A stretch of DNA of 64,000 nucleotides. Origin: Selenomonas sp. GTDB taxonomy: Bacteria > Bacillota > Negativicutes > Selenomonadales > Selenomonadaceae. Below the pieces are notes generated by a model, which was not told the origin of the DNA, searched no databases, and saw only the letters and a list, made by a program, of their open reading frames with translations. The stretch spans positions 1 to 64,000 of the forward strand of contig JALEZZ010000062.1 in assembly GCA_022773585.1 (NCBI GenBank), given 5' to 3'. Position 1 is the first letter of the stretch, and each line of letters begins with the position of its first letter. The translations under genes and the position numbers were made by a program. Below are positions 1 through 9,614 of the stretch, in pieces.

Positions 1-290
1 GCTTTCTTCTCAGCTGATGCTGCCTCCTTATTCTTTTTGTCGGCCTCAACCTGGGCCAGCGCCGACACCTCTTGAAGCTGTGCAAGCCGTTCCTGCTCAC
101 GCTCCGTCTTGAACTGCGTAACAGTCAAATGTTCTTCGGAATTTCGCACGGCCAGCTCCGCCAGTTCAGGAACGGTGCTATGTGCCGGTGCATCAAACGA
201 AATAGTCGTAAACGTATACTCAGATGCTTTCACGTCAAGGGGATTGCTAGGGATGCCAATCACAGCCACATACTCAGTCAACGTCACCAT
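1..290 (-). CDS. Hypothetical protein, 3' end beyond window
   Basis: Reading the minus strand from an ATG at 290 gives an open frame to the window edge (about 96 residues visible). The N-terminal ~55 residues look globular (start [17 protein letters not shown]). The rest is charged and Gln/Ala/Lys-rich, probably coiled coil. Its start overlaps the end of the preceding small frame (274-480) by 17 bases, as in translationally coupled or phage-type gene strings. I do not recognise the family. The style resembles small prophage structural genes, but nothing here proves that. Confidence 0.45.
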   Translation of the reverse strand, partial: MVTLTEYVAVIGIPSNPLDVKASEYTFTTISFDAPAHSTVPELAELAVRNSEEHLTVTQFKTEREQERLAQLQEVSALAQVEADKKNKEAASAEKK

Positions 291-480
291 GTTTCTCAGC
301 CTCCTTCGGCTTCGTAGATTTTGCCAGTACCGTTTCCAGTTCAACGATTCGCGCGTTCAGCGTCGCAACCTCCTGCAGATGCGCCCTCTCAGCTTTCGCC
401 GCTGCCGACTCCGCCGCTGCCTGCGCAGCCGCAACCTGCGCCGCCGCGCGCTCCTTGGCCGCTTCGACACGCTCCTGCAT
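274..480 (-). CDS. Ala/Glu-rich coiled-coil ORF abutting the chemoreceptor 3' end
   Basis: This 68-residue frame starts at ATG 480 with no convincing ribosome binding site and is almost entirely helical: an Ala/Glu-rich stretch, a heptad-like segment around [12 protein letters not shown], and a charged tail. It lies one base out of frame with the chemoreceptor coming from upstream. That receptor stops looking like protein near 485-490 and becomes Arg-rich, the usual sign of misframed Ala/Glu-rich sequence. It is either the true C-terminal continuation of the receptor after a one-base deletion, or the start of a foreign gene joined to the receptor by recombination. Confidence 0.4.
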   Translation of the reverse strand: MQERVEAAKERAAAQVAAAQAAAESAAAKAERAHLQEVATLNARIVELETVLAKSTKPKEAEKHGDVD

Positions 481-2141
481 TCGCTGGCGCCTGCAATCTC
501 GCTTGCCGATGCGGATTGTTCCTCAGTCGCGGCCGAGACATTCTCCATCTCGCTCGCGACCGTGTGACCTTGCGCTTCGACTTGCTGCACTTGCGCAGAA
601 ATGGCGCCTGCCTGCGTGTTGACGTTCTGGATCTCGCCCGCCATCGCCTGCGCTTCGCGCGAGACGCCGTCTACGAAGACACGGATCTCGTCGAAGATCT
701 CCTTCAGCTGCTCGACGGACGATGCGCCGCCGCCGACGGCCTCGCTGCCGTCTTTCATGGACGCGACGGCAGCATCCGTATCGCGCTGGATCGACTCGAT
801 CAGCGACGTGATGCGCTGCGCGGCTTCCGCCGACTCCTCGGCGAGCTTCCGGACTTCGTCCGCGACGACGGAAAAGCCGCGTCCAGCCTCGCCCGCGCGT
901 GCCGCCTCGATCGCGGCATTGAGCGCGAGGAGGTTCGTCTGCTCCGCAATGCCCGAGATCGTCTCGACGATCTTCCCGATCTCCTTGGAATTCTCTCCCA
1001 ATTTGTCCACGATCTGTGCCGACTGCCGCACCGTCGCGGCCGCGCCCTGGATGCGCTGGACGGAGCCTGCGATTGCCTTGCCGCCCGATGCCGCGCGGTC
1101 GTACGCTTCGGAAGCATGCGCTGCCACGCGCATCGCCTGATCCTGCATCTTGTCAACCGCCGTGCTGACACTTGCAACGGCTCCCGAAGATTCCTGCACT
1201 TCGTTTTCTTGCTGCGTCACGGCAGACGCCGCGCGCTGCACCGACTGCGCGACCTGATCCGACGCCTGCGCCGACTGCGAGGAACTCGCCGTGAGCTCTT
1301 CGCTCGCCGCCGCAATCTGCTGCGCCGAGTCATTCGTGCCGCGCATGAGCTTTCCGATGCTCGTGCGCATCTCTGCAACGGTCGTGGCCATCTCGCCGAA
1401 TTCGTCGCCACGCACGACCCTGCGCTCGCTCTCGCGGAAATCGCCATCGCGCAGGCGTTCGCACGCCAGTTTCATCTCATAGAGCGGCGAGGTGATGCCC
1501 CTGCCAATGATCCGAGCCACGAAAACAAAGACGATGAGCGCGACAAGGCCCTCGATTAGCATGTTGCGCGTCGCTTCCGCCGCTTTTTCGAGATTGCGCT
1601 GGTAGACCTCCTCCGCATTCGTATTGATGAGCTCCAAGAGCTCCTTGACCGGATTGCCGACCGCCGTGCTGTTCTTCTGCCCTTCGTCGTAGTAAAGAGC
1701 GCGCGCCTCATCCATCTTGCCCTCCTTGACGAGCCCGTCGATCTTCCTGCCCGTCTGGTAGAGCTTCTCCCAGCTCGCCTCGATGGTCTGCACGCGCTCC
1801 TCGACGCCATCCAGCCCTTTCGAATTTTCCTTGTACGCATCGAGCGTCTGATGGAAGCGGTCATTGATGCTCTCGATCGTCTTGCGGTTCTTTTCCTGCA
1901 CTGCCGGATCCGCGCTGTCCGCGAGGTTCAGCTCGTGCACCTGCATGTCGCGCATGAAATACTTGAGCTCGCTGACCATCTGCACATTCTTGAGCTTCTG
2001 GTTGTACATCTTGCTCATGCGGTAATTCGAGGCCTGCAGCATGCTGTACCCCGTGTAGCCGACCGACAGCAGAGCGACAGCCGCAATCACCGCGAGCGCC
2101 AGGATTTTGATGGACACCCGCACATCGTTGATCCATTTCAT
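357..2141 (-). CDS. Methyl-accepting chemotaxis protein, 3' end disrupted
   Basis: Transmembrane chemoreceptor. From ATG 2141 (AGGAGG 11 bases upstream, better than the ATG at 2168) the protein has TM1 at residues ~9-31, a four-helix-bundle type periplasmic domain, TM2 at ~194-213, a HAMP domain, and the cytoplasmic signalling hairpin with the hallmark [20 protein letters not shown] run followed by [15 protein letters not shown]. The reading is convincing to about position 490 ([15 protein letters not shown]). After that the open frame continues to 357 as Arg/Ser-rich nonsense, while the neighbouring frame reads as a helix. The last ~20 expected receptor residues are therefore missing or out of frame. 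It lies downstream of the phytase-porin operon on the same strand but is separated from it by a terminator. Confidence 0.85.
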   Translation of the reverse strand: MKWINDVRVSIKILALAVIAAVALLSVGYTGYSMLQASNYRMSKMYNQKLKNVQMVSELKYFMRDMQVHELNLADSADPAVQEKNRKTIESINDRFHQTLDAYKENSKGLDGVEERVQTIEASWEKLYQTGRKIDGLVKEGKMDEARALYYDEGQKNSTAVGNPVKELLELINTNAEEVYQRNLEKAAEATRNMLIEGLVALIVFVFVARIIGRGITSPLYEMKLACERLRDGDFRESERRVVRGDEFGEMATTVAEMRTSIGKLMRGTNDSAQQIAAASEELTASSSQSAQASDQVAQSVQRAASAVTQQENEVQESSGAVASVSTAVDKMQDQAMRVAAHASEAYDRAASGGKAIAGSVQRIQGAAATVRQSAQIVDKLGENSKEIGKIVETISGIAEQTNLLALNAAIEAARAGEAGRGFSVVADEVRKLAEESAEAAQRITSLIESIQRDTDAAVASMKDGSEAVGGGASSVEQLKEIFDEIRVFVDGVSREAQAMAGEIQNVNTQAGAISAQVQQVEAQGHTVASEMENVSAATEEQSASASEIAGASECRSVSKRPRSARRRRLRLRRQRRSRQRRKLRGRICRRLRR

Positions 2142-2289
2142 TTTTTCTGCATCCTCCTGTTCCTGCAACCATTCTCATTTCCATTCTTCATTATACGTGC
2201 GGCATCTCCCGGTATTGAATCCAATTTTTTGCTTTTCTCGCCTCATTTATAAACTTTTTTGCTTTTTGGGGAACCGCTGCCAAAGGACG

Positions 2290-2328
2290 GAAAAGCCGCA
2301 GCTTCGTGATTGCCATGGAGCTGCGGCT
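2290..2328 (-). terminator. Intrinsic terminator of the phytase-porin operon
   Basis: On the minus strand a 10-bp perfect stem (AGCCGCAGCT with AGCTGCGGCT) is followed by a short T run. It lies just after the porin stop codon. Confidence 0.75.
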
Positions 2329-2353
2329 CTCTGCCGAAAGAAGAACGGCGCGA

Positions 2354-3553
2354 TCAGAATTTCGTCGTGAATTTGAGGTAAAGGAAGTCGTACGGAGCCT
2401 TCTCCAAAGATTTGCCCGTACCGTTTTTCCGGTTGGCATCGTCCGGCTTCGTGTGCGCCCAATAGCGTTCGAGGGAGAGTTTCGAGTGGTCGCTCGTCAT
2501 GTAGTCGAGCACGACGCCAAAGCCCTTGAACCCTTCTTCTCCGATATAGTCATCATACGACGTATAGTTGGAATTCATGAAAAGGTTCTGATCGACGTTG
2601 AAATAGTTGACGCTCGGGACGAAATCCCCTTTCTTCTCCGCCTTGCCATATGCGAGGCTCAGGAGATAGCCGTCCGCATGGGATTTCGAGCCATAATATT
2701 TGTAGCCATACTTGATGGAATTGCCATCGCTGTCCGTTTCATTGAAAGCGTGATCCGTGTTCGTATTGTGCACGAACTCGCCGCGGAAATGCAGCTTGCC
2801 GACGACCGGCGTTTCCGCGTAGATGCCGAGATAGCTCTCCGGCTGCTGCTTGCCGCCGTAGATGCCGAGGAGCGCATCCTCCGCGAACGTGTGCTGATAC
2901 TGGAGGAACGCGAGCGTGCGCGCGCGCGGTTTCGAGGTTTCTTCCGCAAGATACGCCTGCGAATCGCGGCCGTAGCCGAGATAAAGCGCATCGCGGGGCG
3001 TGACATCGTATTTCGCCGACACCATGTTGATGCTGCTCTTGCCGAGCCAGAGACCTTCGCCGATGGTCGCGGACTGGACGCCGCCTTTCAGGTACACGGG
3101 GCCGAACTGCCGCCCGACCGACGCCTCATCGAGCTTCACGCGGTTCTTCTCCGAAGGATACGCTTCATCGCCGCCCTCGGACTGCGTCGCCTTGAATTTC
3201 AAGCCGAATGCCACGTCATAGCGGTCATCAACTTTCGTCTTCGCCTTGAGGCGGATCTCGCCTTTCGACTTGCTTGTCTTGTTCTGATCGTACATGTAGC
3301 CGATCTTCGTCGAGCCAGACCATTTGAGCTCTGGCGCTTTCTTCTTGTCCGCTTTCCCGGCATCCTTTCCGGCTTTCTCGAGCTGCGCCTCGAGCGCGTT
3401 CAGGCGGTCGGTCAGCTGCTGGATCTCCGCTTTCATCTGCGTGACATCCTGCACGTCAGGATCCTGCGCGGCGGCAGATGCCGGGGCAGCAGGAAATGTT
3501 GGCAGGAGCAGGGCGGCCGCGAGTGCGGCGCTGGTTGTTGCAAATTTTTTCAT
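2354..3553 (-). CDS. Outer-membrane porin with N-terminal coiled coil
   Basis: Predicted 399-residue outer-membrane beta-barrel porin. The start at ATG 3553 follows AGGAA and gives a clean signal peptide (MKKFATTS..., Ala-rich core, ASA cleavage region). Residues ~30-75 form a short coiled coil (LTDRLNALEAQLEKAGK), a common feature of Negativicutes porins. The remainder is alternating amphipathic strands rich in Tyr, Gly and Asp, ending in the C-terminal Phe (KFTTKF) expected for Bam-assembled barrels. It is the third gene of an operon with two secreted phytases (46-base gap), so a role in admitting phytate, inositol phosphates or phosphate is a reasonable inference, but substrate specificity cannot be read from the sequence. 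There is no SLH domain. Confidence 0.82.
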   Translation of the reverse strand: MKKFATTSAALAAALLLPTFPAAPASAAAQDPDVQDVTQMKAEIQQLTDRLNALEAQLEKAGKDAGKADKKKAPELKWSGSTKIGYMYDQNKTSKSKGEIRLKAKTKVDDRYDVAFGLKFKATQSEGGDEAYPSEKNRVKLDEASVGRQFGPVYLKGGVQSATIGEGLWLGKSSINMVSAKYDVTPRDALYLGYGRDSQAYLAEETSKPRARTLAFLQYQHTFAEDALLGIYGGKQQPESYLGIYAETPVVGKLHFRGEFVHNTNTDHAFNETDSDGNSIKYGYKYYGSKSHADGYLLSLAYGKAEKKGDFVPSVNYFNVDQNLFMNSNYTSYDDYIGEEGFKGFGVVLDYMTSDHSKLSLERYWAHTKPDDANRKNGTGKSLEKAPYDFLYLKFTTKF

Positions 3554-3599
3554 GTTGATTGATTCCTTCCTGCAAATCGTCCGGGAAGCCCGAATCGTT

Positions 3600-5519
3600 T
3601 CAATCCACCTGATCGTTTTCCGCAATCCAGGCAGACCACGGGACTGCAAATCCAGAGGCTTTGTTTGCCTGCACGTAGCGGTAGAACCACTTCACCATGC
3701 GCGCCTTGTCCCAGTAATACTGCGCCTTGTACTCTTTCGGTTTCGGGTTCGCGATCGTGTAGGCCGTGTAGTTGCCGCCGATGAGGTACTGACGGGCGAG
3801 GATGTCCTCAAGCGAGACATCCGGATTCTTCAAGATGTCCGTCATGACCATGAATGCCGTCGTGCGGCCGGCACCCGCTTCGCAGTGGAAATGGAGCCAG
3901 GCATTTTCCGGCAGGGTCTTGTAGAAATCCATGAAACAATCGACCATCGCAGGCGACGGCCAGAGATGGTCACGCGCCGGGATGCGGAAATAGCTGACGC
4001 CGAGTTCCTTGGCGACCTCTTCCTCCGTCTGCGCCTTCTGGACGTTCCGCTTCTCGACGTTCGTCGCGTACTTGTCGTACGCGCCGGACTCGAGGTCTGC
4101 CGTCACGACGCCGTCCTTGCTGTTTTGCGCGGCCTTCAAACGCATTTTCTCATCCTTCTGGATCAGCGCGAGATCTTCGTTCTTGTCCGCGTTGCCCCAG
4201 TCGCGCAGGCCGTACCAGCTGACGGGCGTGCCGTCGAAGTAGCCGTGCGACTCCTGCCGGAGATCGACGTCGTAGATGGGGCCTTTCGCGTATTTCTTGA
4301 TTTCCGTGAGCGCTGCCGCAAAGCCTTTGCGCGACATCTCGGCGCTGCCGGAAATGTCCAGCGTGTCAAGGCCTTTGCGCGTCGGATTTTGATGGTTCTC
4401 TATGAAAGGCGCGACTTTGTCCGTGATCTCATTCGTGTACGGGGACTGGCAGGTGCGGAAATTGCGCGGCAGCTCGGCCACGTTCTCCGCGTCGCGGCGC
4501 CAGACGAAGCCCTGATAGTTCACGGCACCGTCCGTGTAGTTATGCTTCTTCGTCCACTCCTGATACGATATGTCGAGCTTCGGATGCGCACAGACGTAAT
4601 CATAGAACTGCTTCGTAAAGCGATAGCGCTCGATGTAGAGCTGGCGCTCCCAGTTCTGCTTCTTGTCAGGGATGTCGCTCAGATCGACTTTGCCGAGCAG
4701 GTATTGGCGCTTGATGATGTCATCGAAGGAGACGCCAAGCGGCGCGCTCTTCAAGATGTCGTGCATGACCATGAAGATCGTCGTGCGGCCCATGCCGGCG
4801 AAGCAATGATAGTGGAGCCAGGCATCTTTCGGGAGCTGCTTGTAGAAGTCGAGGAACTGGTCCACCTGCGCATCCGCCGGACGGAAATGATCCTCGATTG
4901 CGATGCGGAAGTAGTTCGCGCCGTGCTTCTTGACCATCTGCTCTTCGGTGCTGGCTTTCTTCGAGATGACGTAGATCGGCTCGCCGACCTCGTTGCTGCT
5001 GTCATCGAACGTGTAAACCTCTATGGGCTTCTTCATCATCGCGTCATTGAGCTGATCCGTCTCGCGGTGCTTCGCCGTTGCGGGATCCCAGCCGTCGTTG
5101 CCCCAATCCTTGTAGGCATACCAGCTGACCGCCATGCCATCAAGATAGCCGTGCGATTCGAGGCGCAAGTCGATGTCGTAGAACTTGTCCGGCGTCGTTG
5201 GAATGGTCGCGAGAATTTTCTCAAGCTCCTTTTCCGAGAAGCAGCTGCTCGCGGAGACATTCTCATCCCTCAGACCTTTTTCCGTCGGCATCACGCCATC
5301 GCGCGTCATGCCTGTGAACGCATCTTTGCAGGTACGAAAGTTGCGCGGCAGCTGGTCTTTGTCATAGCGGTCCACTTTGAGCGCAAGATCCGGTGCCTTG
5401 AATTCCCTGGCGGTCTTCGCCTGATTGCCAGCTGGCTGCTCGCTCGCGAGGGCGACCGTCCCCGTCTGCACGGAAATCGCCACCGCCAGTGCGAGAGACG
5501 CGAGTGCTGATTTTTTCAT
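3600..5519 (-). CDS. phyA: Tandem PTP-like phytase (inositol polyphosphatase), two domains
   Basis: Secreted enzyme of 639 residues with two complete copies of the cysteine-phosphatase (PTP-like) phytase fold. The ATG at 5519 is preceded by AGGAGGAG and starts a signal peptide; the ATG at 5534 lies upstream of this ribosome site. Each half has the family markers: LPRNFRTC, DLR(L/Q)ESHGY..GxxVSWY, and the P-loop HCxAGxGRTT (HCFAGMGRTT at residues 238-247; HCEAGAGRTT at 545-554). A general-acid Asp sits in the xDHxxP loop of both. Both active sites look intact. A tandem-repeat inositol polyphosphatase of this design is known from Mitsuokella multacida (recalled). It should remove phosphates stepwise from InsP6 and lower inositol phosphates outside the inner membrane. 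The gap to the upstream phytase gene is 30 bases. Confidence 0.95.
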   Translation of the reverse strand: MKKSALASLALAVAISVQTGTVALASEQPAGNQAKTAREFKAPDLALKVDRYDKDQLPRNFRTCKDAFTGMTRDGVMPTEKGLRDENVSASSCFSEKELEKILATIPTTPDKFYDIDLRLESHGYLDGMAVSWYAYKDWGNDGWDPATAKHRETDQLNDAMMKKPIEVYTFDDSSNEVGEPIYVISKKASTEEQMVKKHGANYFRIAIEDHFRPADAQVDQFLDFYKQLPKDAWLHYHCFAGMGRTTIFMVMHDILKSAPLGVSFDDIIKRQYLLGKVDLSDIPDKKQNWERQLYIERYRFTKQFYDYVCAHPKLDISYQEWTKKHNYTDGAVNYQGFVWRRDAENVAELPRNFRTCQSPYTNEITDKVAPFIENHQNPTRKGLDTLDISGSAEMSRKGFAAALTEIKKYAKGPIYDVDLRQESHGYFDGTPVSWYGLRDWGNADKNEDLALIQKDEKMRLKAAQNSKDGVVTADLESGAYDKYATNVEKRNVQKAQTEEEVAKELGVSYFRIPARDHLWPSPAMVDCFMDFYKTLPENAWLHFHCEAGAGRTTAFMVMTDILKNPDVSLEDILARQYLIGGNYTAYTIANPKPKEYKAQYYWDKARMVKWFYRYVQANKASGFAVPWSAWIAENDQVD

Positions 5520-5549
5520 GAGTCTCCTCCTCATCCTTCTTCAGATCCT

Positions 5550-6509
5550 TCAAAAATCATATCCCTGCTGGTCGCACCACTGGCTCCATGTGATGTCGAG
5601 CGATGGATGCGCTTTGGCGTAATCGTAGAAATGCTGCGTGAATGCGGCGCGTTTCGGATAGTTCACTTTCTTGTACGGATCCGTCGTCGTGGCCGCCGAC
5701 TGACGGACATCCTGGCCACCAAGGAGGACTTGGCGCGTCATGATCTCGTCATAGGAAAGTTTCGTTGCATTGTGAATCATGTCCACCATGCTGAGCGCGA
5801 TCGTCGTGCGGCCGACGCCTGCCTCGCAGTGGAAATGCAGCCAGGTGCCTTTGGGCAGGGCCTTGTAGAACGCGACGAACTGATCAATATTCGCGCGCGT
5901 CGGCGCCGAATAATCCATGATCGGGATGCGGTAATACTTCGCGCCCTGCGACTCGACGAGCTCCTTCTCCGTCATCACGGATTCGACCTGGATCGGGGCG
6001 ACGAATGAATTGCTCTTGTCTTTCGCCTGCATCGCGACCTCGACCGTGCCCGCTTTCTGCGCAGCCTTGAGGAGCGCTTCCTCGCGCGCCATGACCTGCT
6101 CTGCAGAAAGGCCCTTGTTGAATGTCTTGTAACGGCTGTACCAGCTGACTGCGTGACCATTGATATAGCCATGGGACTCGTCACGCAGATCGACGACGAC
6201 AATGTCCTTCTTGTCCGCCGGAATCTGCTTCAAAAGCGACTGGAACTCGTTTTTCGAGAACACGCTGCTGCCCGAGTCATTCAGCCCTTCGAGGCCCTCG
6301 CGCGTCGGATAGACATCGCCGTGCACACGCTTGAAATCACTCTGGTTCGTGCGGAAATTCTCCGGCATCGACGCGACATTTGCAGGACGGTCGAATTTCA
6401 AAACCTGCATGCCCTCGTCCGGCTCTGCCGCAATCGCCATGCCGCAAGCGAGCATGAGCGCAGAGACCAGGACGCCGATGCGCGCCTTGATGGATGGGTG
6501 TTGGAACAT
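5550..6509 (-). CDS. phyA: PTP-like phytase, single domain
   Basis: Secreted 319-residue cysteine phytase. The start at ATG 6509 (AGGAAG upstream) gives a signal peptide with a hydrophobic core ending near GMAIAAEP; longer readings to 6608 have no ribosome site and no export signal. Markers are ENFRTNQ, DLRDESHGYINGHAVSWY, the acid loop IMDYSAP and the P-loop HCEAGVGRTT (residues 227-236, Cys228 nucleophile), as in Selenomonas ruminantium PhyA. It is the first gene of the phytase-phytase-porin operon, and its promoter lies between it and the inositol operon terminator. Confidence 0.95.
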   Translation of the reverse strand: MFQHPSIKARIGVLVSALMLACGMAIAAEPDEGMQVLKFDRPANVASMPENFRTNQSDFKRVHGDVYPTREGLEGLNDSGSSVFSKNEFQSLLKQIPADKKDIVVVDLRDESHGYINGHAVSWYSRYKTFNKGLSAEQVMAREEALLKAAQKAGTVEVAMQAKDKSNSFVAPIQVESVMTEKELVESQGAKYYRIPIMDYSAPTRANIDQFVAFYKALPKGTWLHFHCEAGVGRTTIALSMVDMIHNATKLSYDEIMTRQVLLGGQDVRQSAATTTDPYKKVNYPKRAAFTQHFYDYAKAHPSLDITWSQWCDQQGYDF

Positions 6510-6613
6510 TTCAGTTGCTTCCTTTCCTCTTGAAACCGTTTTTAAATCGTGCTTCTCGATGCGTCTGCCCGGGATGACGCAAAGAAAAAGCATCTGCATT
6601 GCTGACAAGATTC

Positions 6614-6619
6614 ATTATA
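6614..6619 (-). promoter_or_regulatory. -10 box of the phytase operon promoter
   Basis: A perfect TATAAT on the minus strand about 105 bases before the phytase start. No good -35 element sits at 17 bases, which suggests dependence on an activator. The 6510-6725 gap otherwise holds no gene. Confidence 0.5.
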
Positions 6620-6725
6620 GACAAAACTGCCACGCAATTCCTCCAGATTCTGGTAGGAATCCGACGAAAACCTTTGTTTCTTTGTCATTTTTGCAAGGAT
6701 TTGTCCGCGAAAAACATTTCCGGAC

Positions 6726-6764
6726 AAAAAACGGCCAGCCCTTTTGATAGGCCAAGGGCTGACC
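6726..6764 (-). terminator. Intrinsic terminator of the iol operon
   Basis: Minus strand: an 11-bp stem with one mismatch (GGTCAGCCCTT paired with AAGGGCTGGCC) followed by a run of T residues, about 60 bases after the iolD stop. Confidence 0.85.
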
Positions 6765-6827
6765 GGCAATCGATTTCTTGGGGGTAAGTCAGATCGAAAA
6801 ATAAAGGGAAAAAAGCGATTTCAGGAA

Positions 6828-8780
6828 TCAATATTTGCGCGCTGCATCATAGTGCGGCTTCATGAGATTCTCGTAGCAGTCATGGATTTTCTGGCTCTTG
6901 GAAACCTGCGCGACGCCGACACGCCACCAGTCGCCATAGCCGTGGACCATCGTCTTCGGCAGGACTTTGCAGTCGATGAGCGTGGAGACGGTCTGTTTCT
7001 TCGCGTCTTCGAGCGCTGCTTTGAGCTCTTCCGCATTGTGCACCGTGTAGGCGACACAGCCGTAGGAACGGGCGTTCATCGCAAAGTCGATGGGGACGAA
7101 GCCGCCATCGAGCTGACCGGTCTTCTCGTTGCGGAAACGGAACTCCGTGCCATAGCTACCCTGGCCGTGACCGATCTCGAGGTTGTTGATGCAGCCGTTC
7201 ATCATGTTGTCGAAGAGGATGACATTGATCTTCTTGTGTTCGGCAATAGACTGAGGAAGTTCGGAATGCAGCATCATGTAGGCAGCATCGCCGACGAGCG
7301 CGTAGACTTCGCGCTCCGGCTCTGCCATCTTGACGCCGAGGGCTGCATTGACTTCATAGCCCATGCAGGAGAAGCCGTACTCGACATGGTAGCCGCCGAC
7401 AGACTTCGTGCGCCAGACGCGCTGGAGATCACCTGGAAGGCTGCCCGATGCACCAACGATGATGGCGTTCTTGTCGATGGTCTCGTTCAGCACACCGAGG
7501 ACGCGCGTCTGCGGCATGGAGGATTTCGTGACTTCGATGAATTCCTTGCTGACTTTCTTGAAGTCGAGGTCATCGTTGACTTCCGGGACGAAGTCATCGC
7601 CCGTGTACTCGATGTGGAAGACGCGATCGGCTTCTGCATCATAGCGCTTCTTGTAGTCCGCGACCGCCGCCTGATACTCTTTGCTCGTCTGGTAGCCGGT
7701 CTTGGAAAGCTCGGCATCGAGTGCTTCGAGGGCGGCTTTCGCGTCTGCGACGACCTGGAGGCCGTCCATCTTGTACGCATGGAAGCGGGACACATTGATG
7801 TTCAGGTACTCAACCTCGGGGTTCTGGCAGATCCACTTCGAGGACGTTGTAAAGTCCGTATAGCGCGTGCCGATGCCGATGACGAGGTCGGCTTCCGCTG
7901 CGAGGAGGTTCGCGCCGAGGCCGCCCGTCTCGCCGAGGCCGCCGAGATTCAGCGGATGCTCCCAAGTGATGCAGCCTTTGCCTGCCTGCGTCTCGCCGAA
8001 AGCAATGTGATATTTCTCCGCAAACTTCCGGAATGTCTCGTCCGCTTCGGAATATTTCACGCCGCCGCCGAAGATCATGAGCGGCTTTTTCTTGCGCTGG
8101 ATCAGCGCCGCTGCTTCCTTGATGGCGCGCGCCGAAGGAGCCAGGCGGTCGATGTGGTGGACACGTTTCTGGAAGAAGTACTCCGGATAATCCCAGGCCT
8201 CGCCCTCAACATCCTGCGGCAGTGCGATGCAGACCGCACCGGTATCTGCCGGGTCAGAGAGAACGCGCATCGCATTGATGCAGGCCGTCATGAGAATCTC
8301 CGGGCGTGTCACGCGATCCCAGTATTTGCAGACAGCGCGGAACGCATCGTTCGTCGTGACCGTAAGGCTCGTCGGCTGCTCCATCTGCTGGAGCACCGGA
8401 TCCGGCTGGCGGTCGGCGTAGGTGTCGCCAGGCAGGAACAGGACCGGGATGCAGTTCGCGGTTGCCGTGGCCGCCGCCGTGACCATGTTCGCAGCGCCCG
8501 GGCCGACAGACGACGTGCAGGCGTACATCTGCTTGCGACGCTTCTGCTTCGCATAGCCGATGGCGGCATGAGCCATGCCCTGCTCGTTGCGGCCCATGTG
8601 GACGGTGAGGTGGCCGGCGTCTTCTTCGAGCGCCTGGCCGAGGCCGACGACGTTGCCGTGGCCGAAGATGCCGAAGATGCCATCGAACATCGGATACTCT
8701 TCGCCATCAAACTCGATGTACTGATTGTTGAGGAACTTGACGAGTGCTTGTGCGACTGTCAAGCGGATCGTATTTGCCAT
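6828..8780 (-). CDS. iolD: 3D-(3,5/4)-trihydroxycyclohexane-1,2-dione hydrolase IolD
   Basis: Thiamine-diphosphate-dependent ring-opening enzyme of myo-inositol catabolism, converting THcHDO to 5-deoxy-D-glucuronate. The 650-residue length is normal. The N-terminal Pyr domain contains the region [18 protein letters not shown] and a conserved Glu in [13 protein letters not shown]. The C-terminal PP domain has the ThDP signature starting GDAAYMM and ending at DNMMNGC. GGAGG lies before the ATG at 8780. It is the last gene of the operon, 36 bases after iolB. Confidence 0.96.
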   Translation of the reverse strand: MANTIRLTVAQALVKFLNNQYIEFDGEEYPMFDGIFGIFGHGNVVGLGQALEEDAGHLTVHMGRNEQGMAHAAIGYAKQKRRKQMYACTSSVGPGAANMVTAAATATANCIPVLFLPGDTYADRQPDPVLQQMEQPTSLTVTTNDAFRAVCKYWDRVTRPEILMTACINAMRVLSDPADTGAVCIALPQDVEGEAWDYPEYFFQKRVHHIDRLAPSARAIKEAAALIQRKKKPLMIFGGGVKYSEADETFRKFAEKYHIAFGETQAGKGCITWEHPLNLGGLGETGGLGANLLAAEADLVIGIGTRYTDFTTSSKWICQNPEVEYLNINVSRFHAYKMDGLQVVADAKAALEALDAELSKTGYQTSKEYQAAVADYKKRYDAEADRVFHIEYTGDDFVPEVNDDLDFKKVSKEFIEVTKSSMPQTRVLGVLNETIDKNAIIVGASGSLPGDLQRVWRTKSVGGYHVEYGFSCMGYEVNAALGVKMAEPEREVYALVGDAAYMMLHSELPQSIAEHKKINVILFDNMMNGCINNLEIGHGQGSYGTEFRFRNEKTGQLDGGFVPIDFAMNARSYGCVAYTVHNAEELKAALEDAKKQTVSTLIDCKVLPKTMVHGYGDWWRVGVAQVSKSQKIHDCYENLMKPHYDAARKY

Positions 8781-8816
8781 TTGATGTTGCCTCCTGAAAC
8801 GCAGCGCTTCCTGCCG

Positions 8817-9614
8817 TCAATCGTCGTAATGGGGCGCCCAGATTTTTGCTTTCGGATCGAGGAGCCAGGTGTGCTCGGGGAGATCCGTACGCGTCTTCTT
8901 CCATGGATTGCCATCGAGGTGGCGGATCATCCAGCTGTACCACATCGCATAGCCCGGCGCCGTGACCTGCGGATGCATGAGGTCGGCCGAGATCTCCGCC
9001 CAGCTGTTGTGCGTGATCTTGAAGGCGTTGTCACCGATGAAGGCCGCACCGAAGCCCTGCGGCTTGTCGAACTTGTACGTGTAGACTTCCGGCTGCGGAT
9101 GATGATGCGGGATGTATCCCGACCAGCGGCCCGGCGTGTTGATGACCTCGCCGTTGACCATGTTCGAATACGGCGCATTGTCATAGTCGAAGATCGTGCG
9201 GACCGTGCGCTCGGCGCTGGCGCTCCAAAGGCCGTGGCCGAAGATGTCGCACTGGATGTCCTCGGGGCGATAGAATACTGGCTCAAAGGCGCGGTCGTTC
9301 ATCGTCTTCTGCACAAGGACCTCTGACGGTGCGAGCGCACGAATATCGACATGCGTGCCGCACGGGACGTGCAGGCACGTCGGATTTTCGTCAAAAAGAG
9401 AATGGCGTTCCATGACGCGTGTCGCGCCGCCCCATTCGATCTCCACCTTTCCCGTCAGGATGACGAACGCCGTCTCCTGAAAACGGTCTTCAAACGAGAC
9501 GTGCTCGCTCTTGTCCATGACCTGATAGCCGATGTCCATCATCATGTCGCTTTCGCGCGTCGTCATGGCATTATACCCATGTTTCAGTTCCGTTCCCAGA
9601 CGTCCGAATCTCAT
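8817..9614 (-). CDS. iolB: 5-deoxy-glucuronate isomerase IolB
   Basis: Converts 5-deoxy-D-glucuronate to 2-deoxy-5-keto-D-gluconate. A cupin-type protein of 265 residues. ATG 9614 is preceded by GGGAGG and overlaps the iolC stop as ATGA, so it is preferred to the in-frame ATG at 9629. Typical segments are GRWSGYIPHHHPQPEVYTYKF with a His cluster for metal binding, and the C-terminal DPKAKIWAPHYDD. Confidence 0.95.
   Translation of the reverse strand: MRFGRLGTELKHGYNAMTTRESDMMMDIGYQVMDKSEHVSFEDRFQETAFVILTGKVEIEWGGATRVMERHSLFDENPTCLHVPCGTHVDIRALAPSEVLVQKTMNDRAFEPVFYRPEDIQCDIFGHGLWSASAERTVRTIFDYDNAPYSNMVNGEVINTPGRWSGYIPHHHPQPEVYTYKFDKPQGFGAAFIGDNAFKITHNSWAEISADLMHPQVTAPGYAMWYSWMIRHLDGNPWKKTRTDLPEHTWLLDPKAKIWAPHYDD

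Noticed and set aside
480..500. Programmed ribosomal frameshift in the chemoreceptor
   Set aside because: No slippery heptamer or downstream stimulatory structure is seen at the junction; a deletion, recombination or sequencing error is simpler.
6744..9326. Long plus-strand open frame opposite iolD and iolB
   Set aside because: Low-complexity shadow of well-supported minus-strand enzymes; no promoter, ribosome site or domain.
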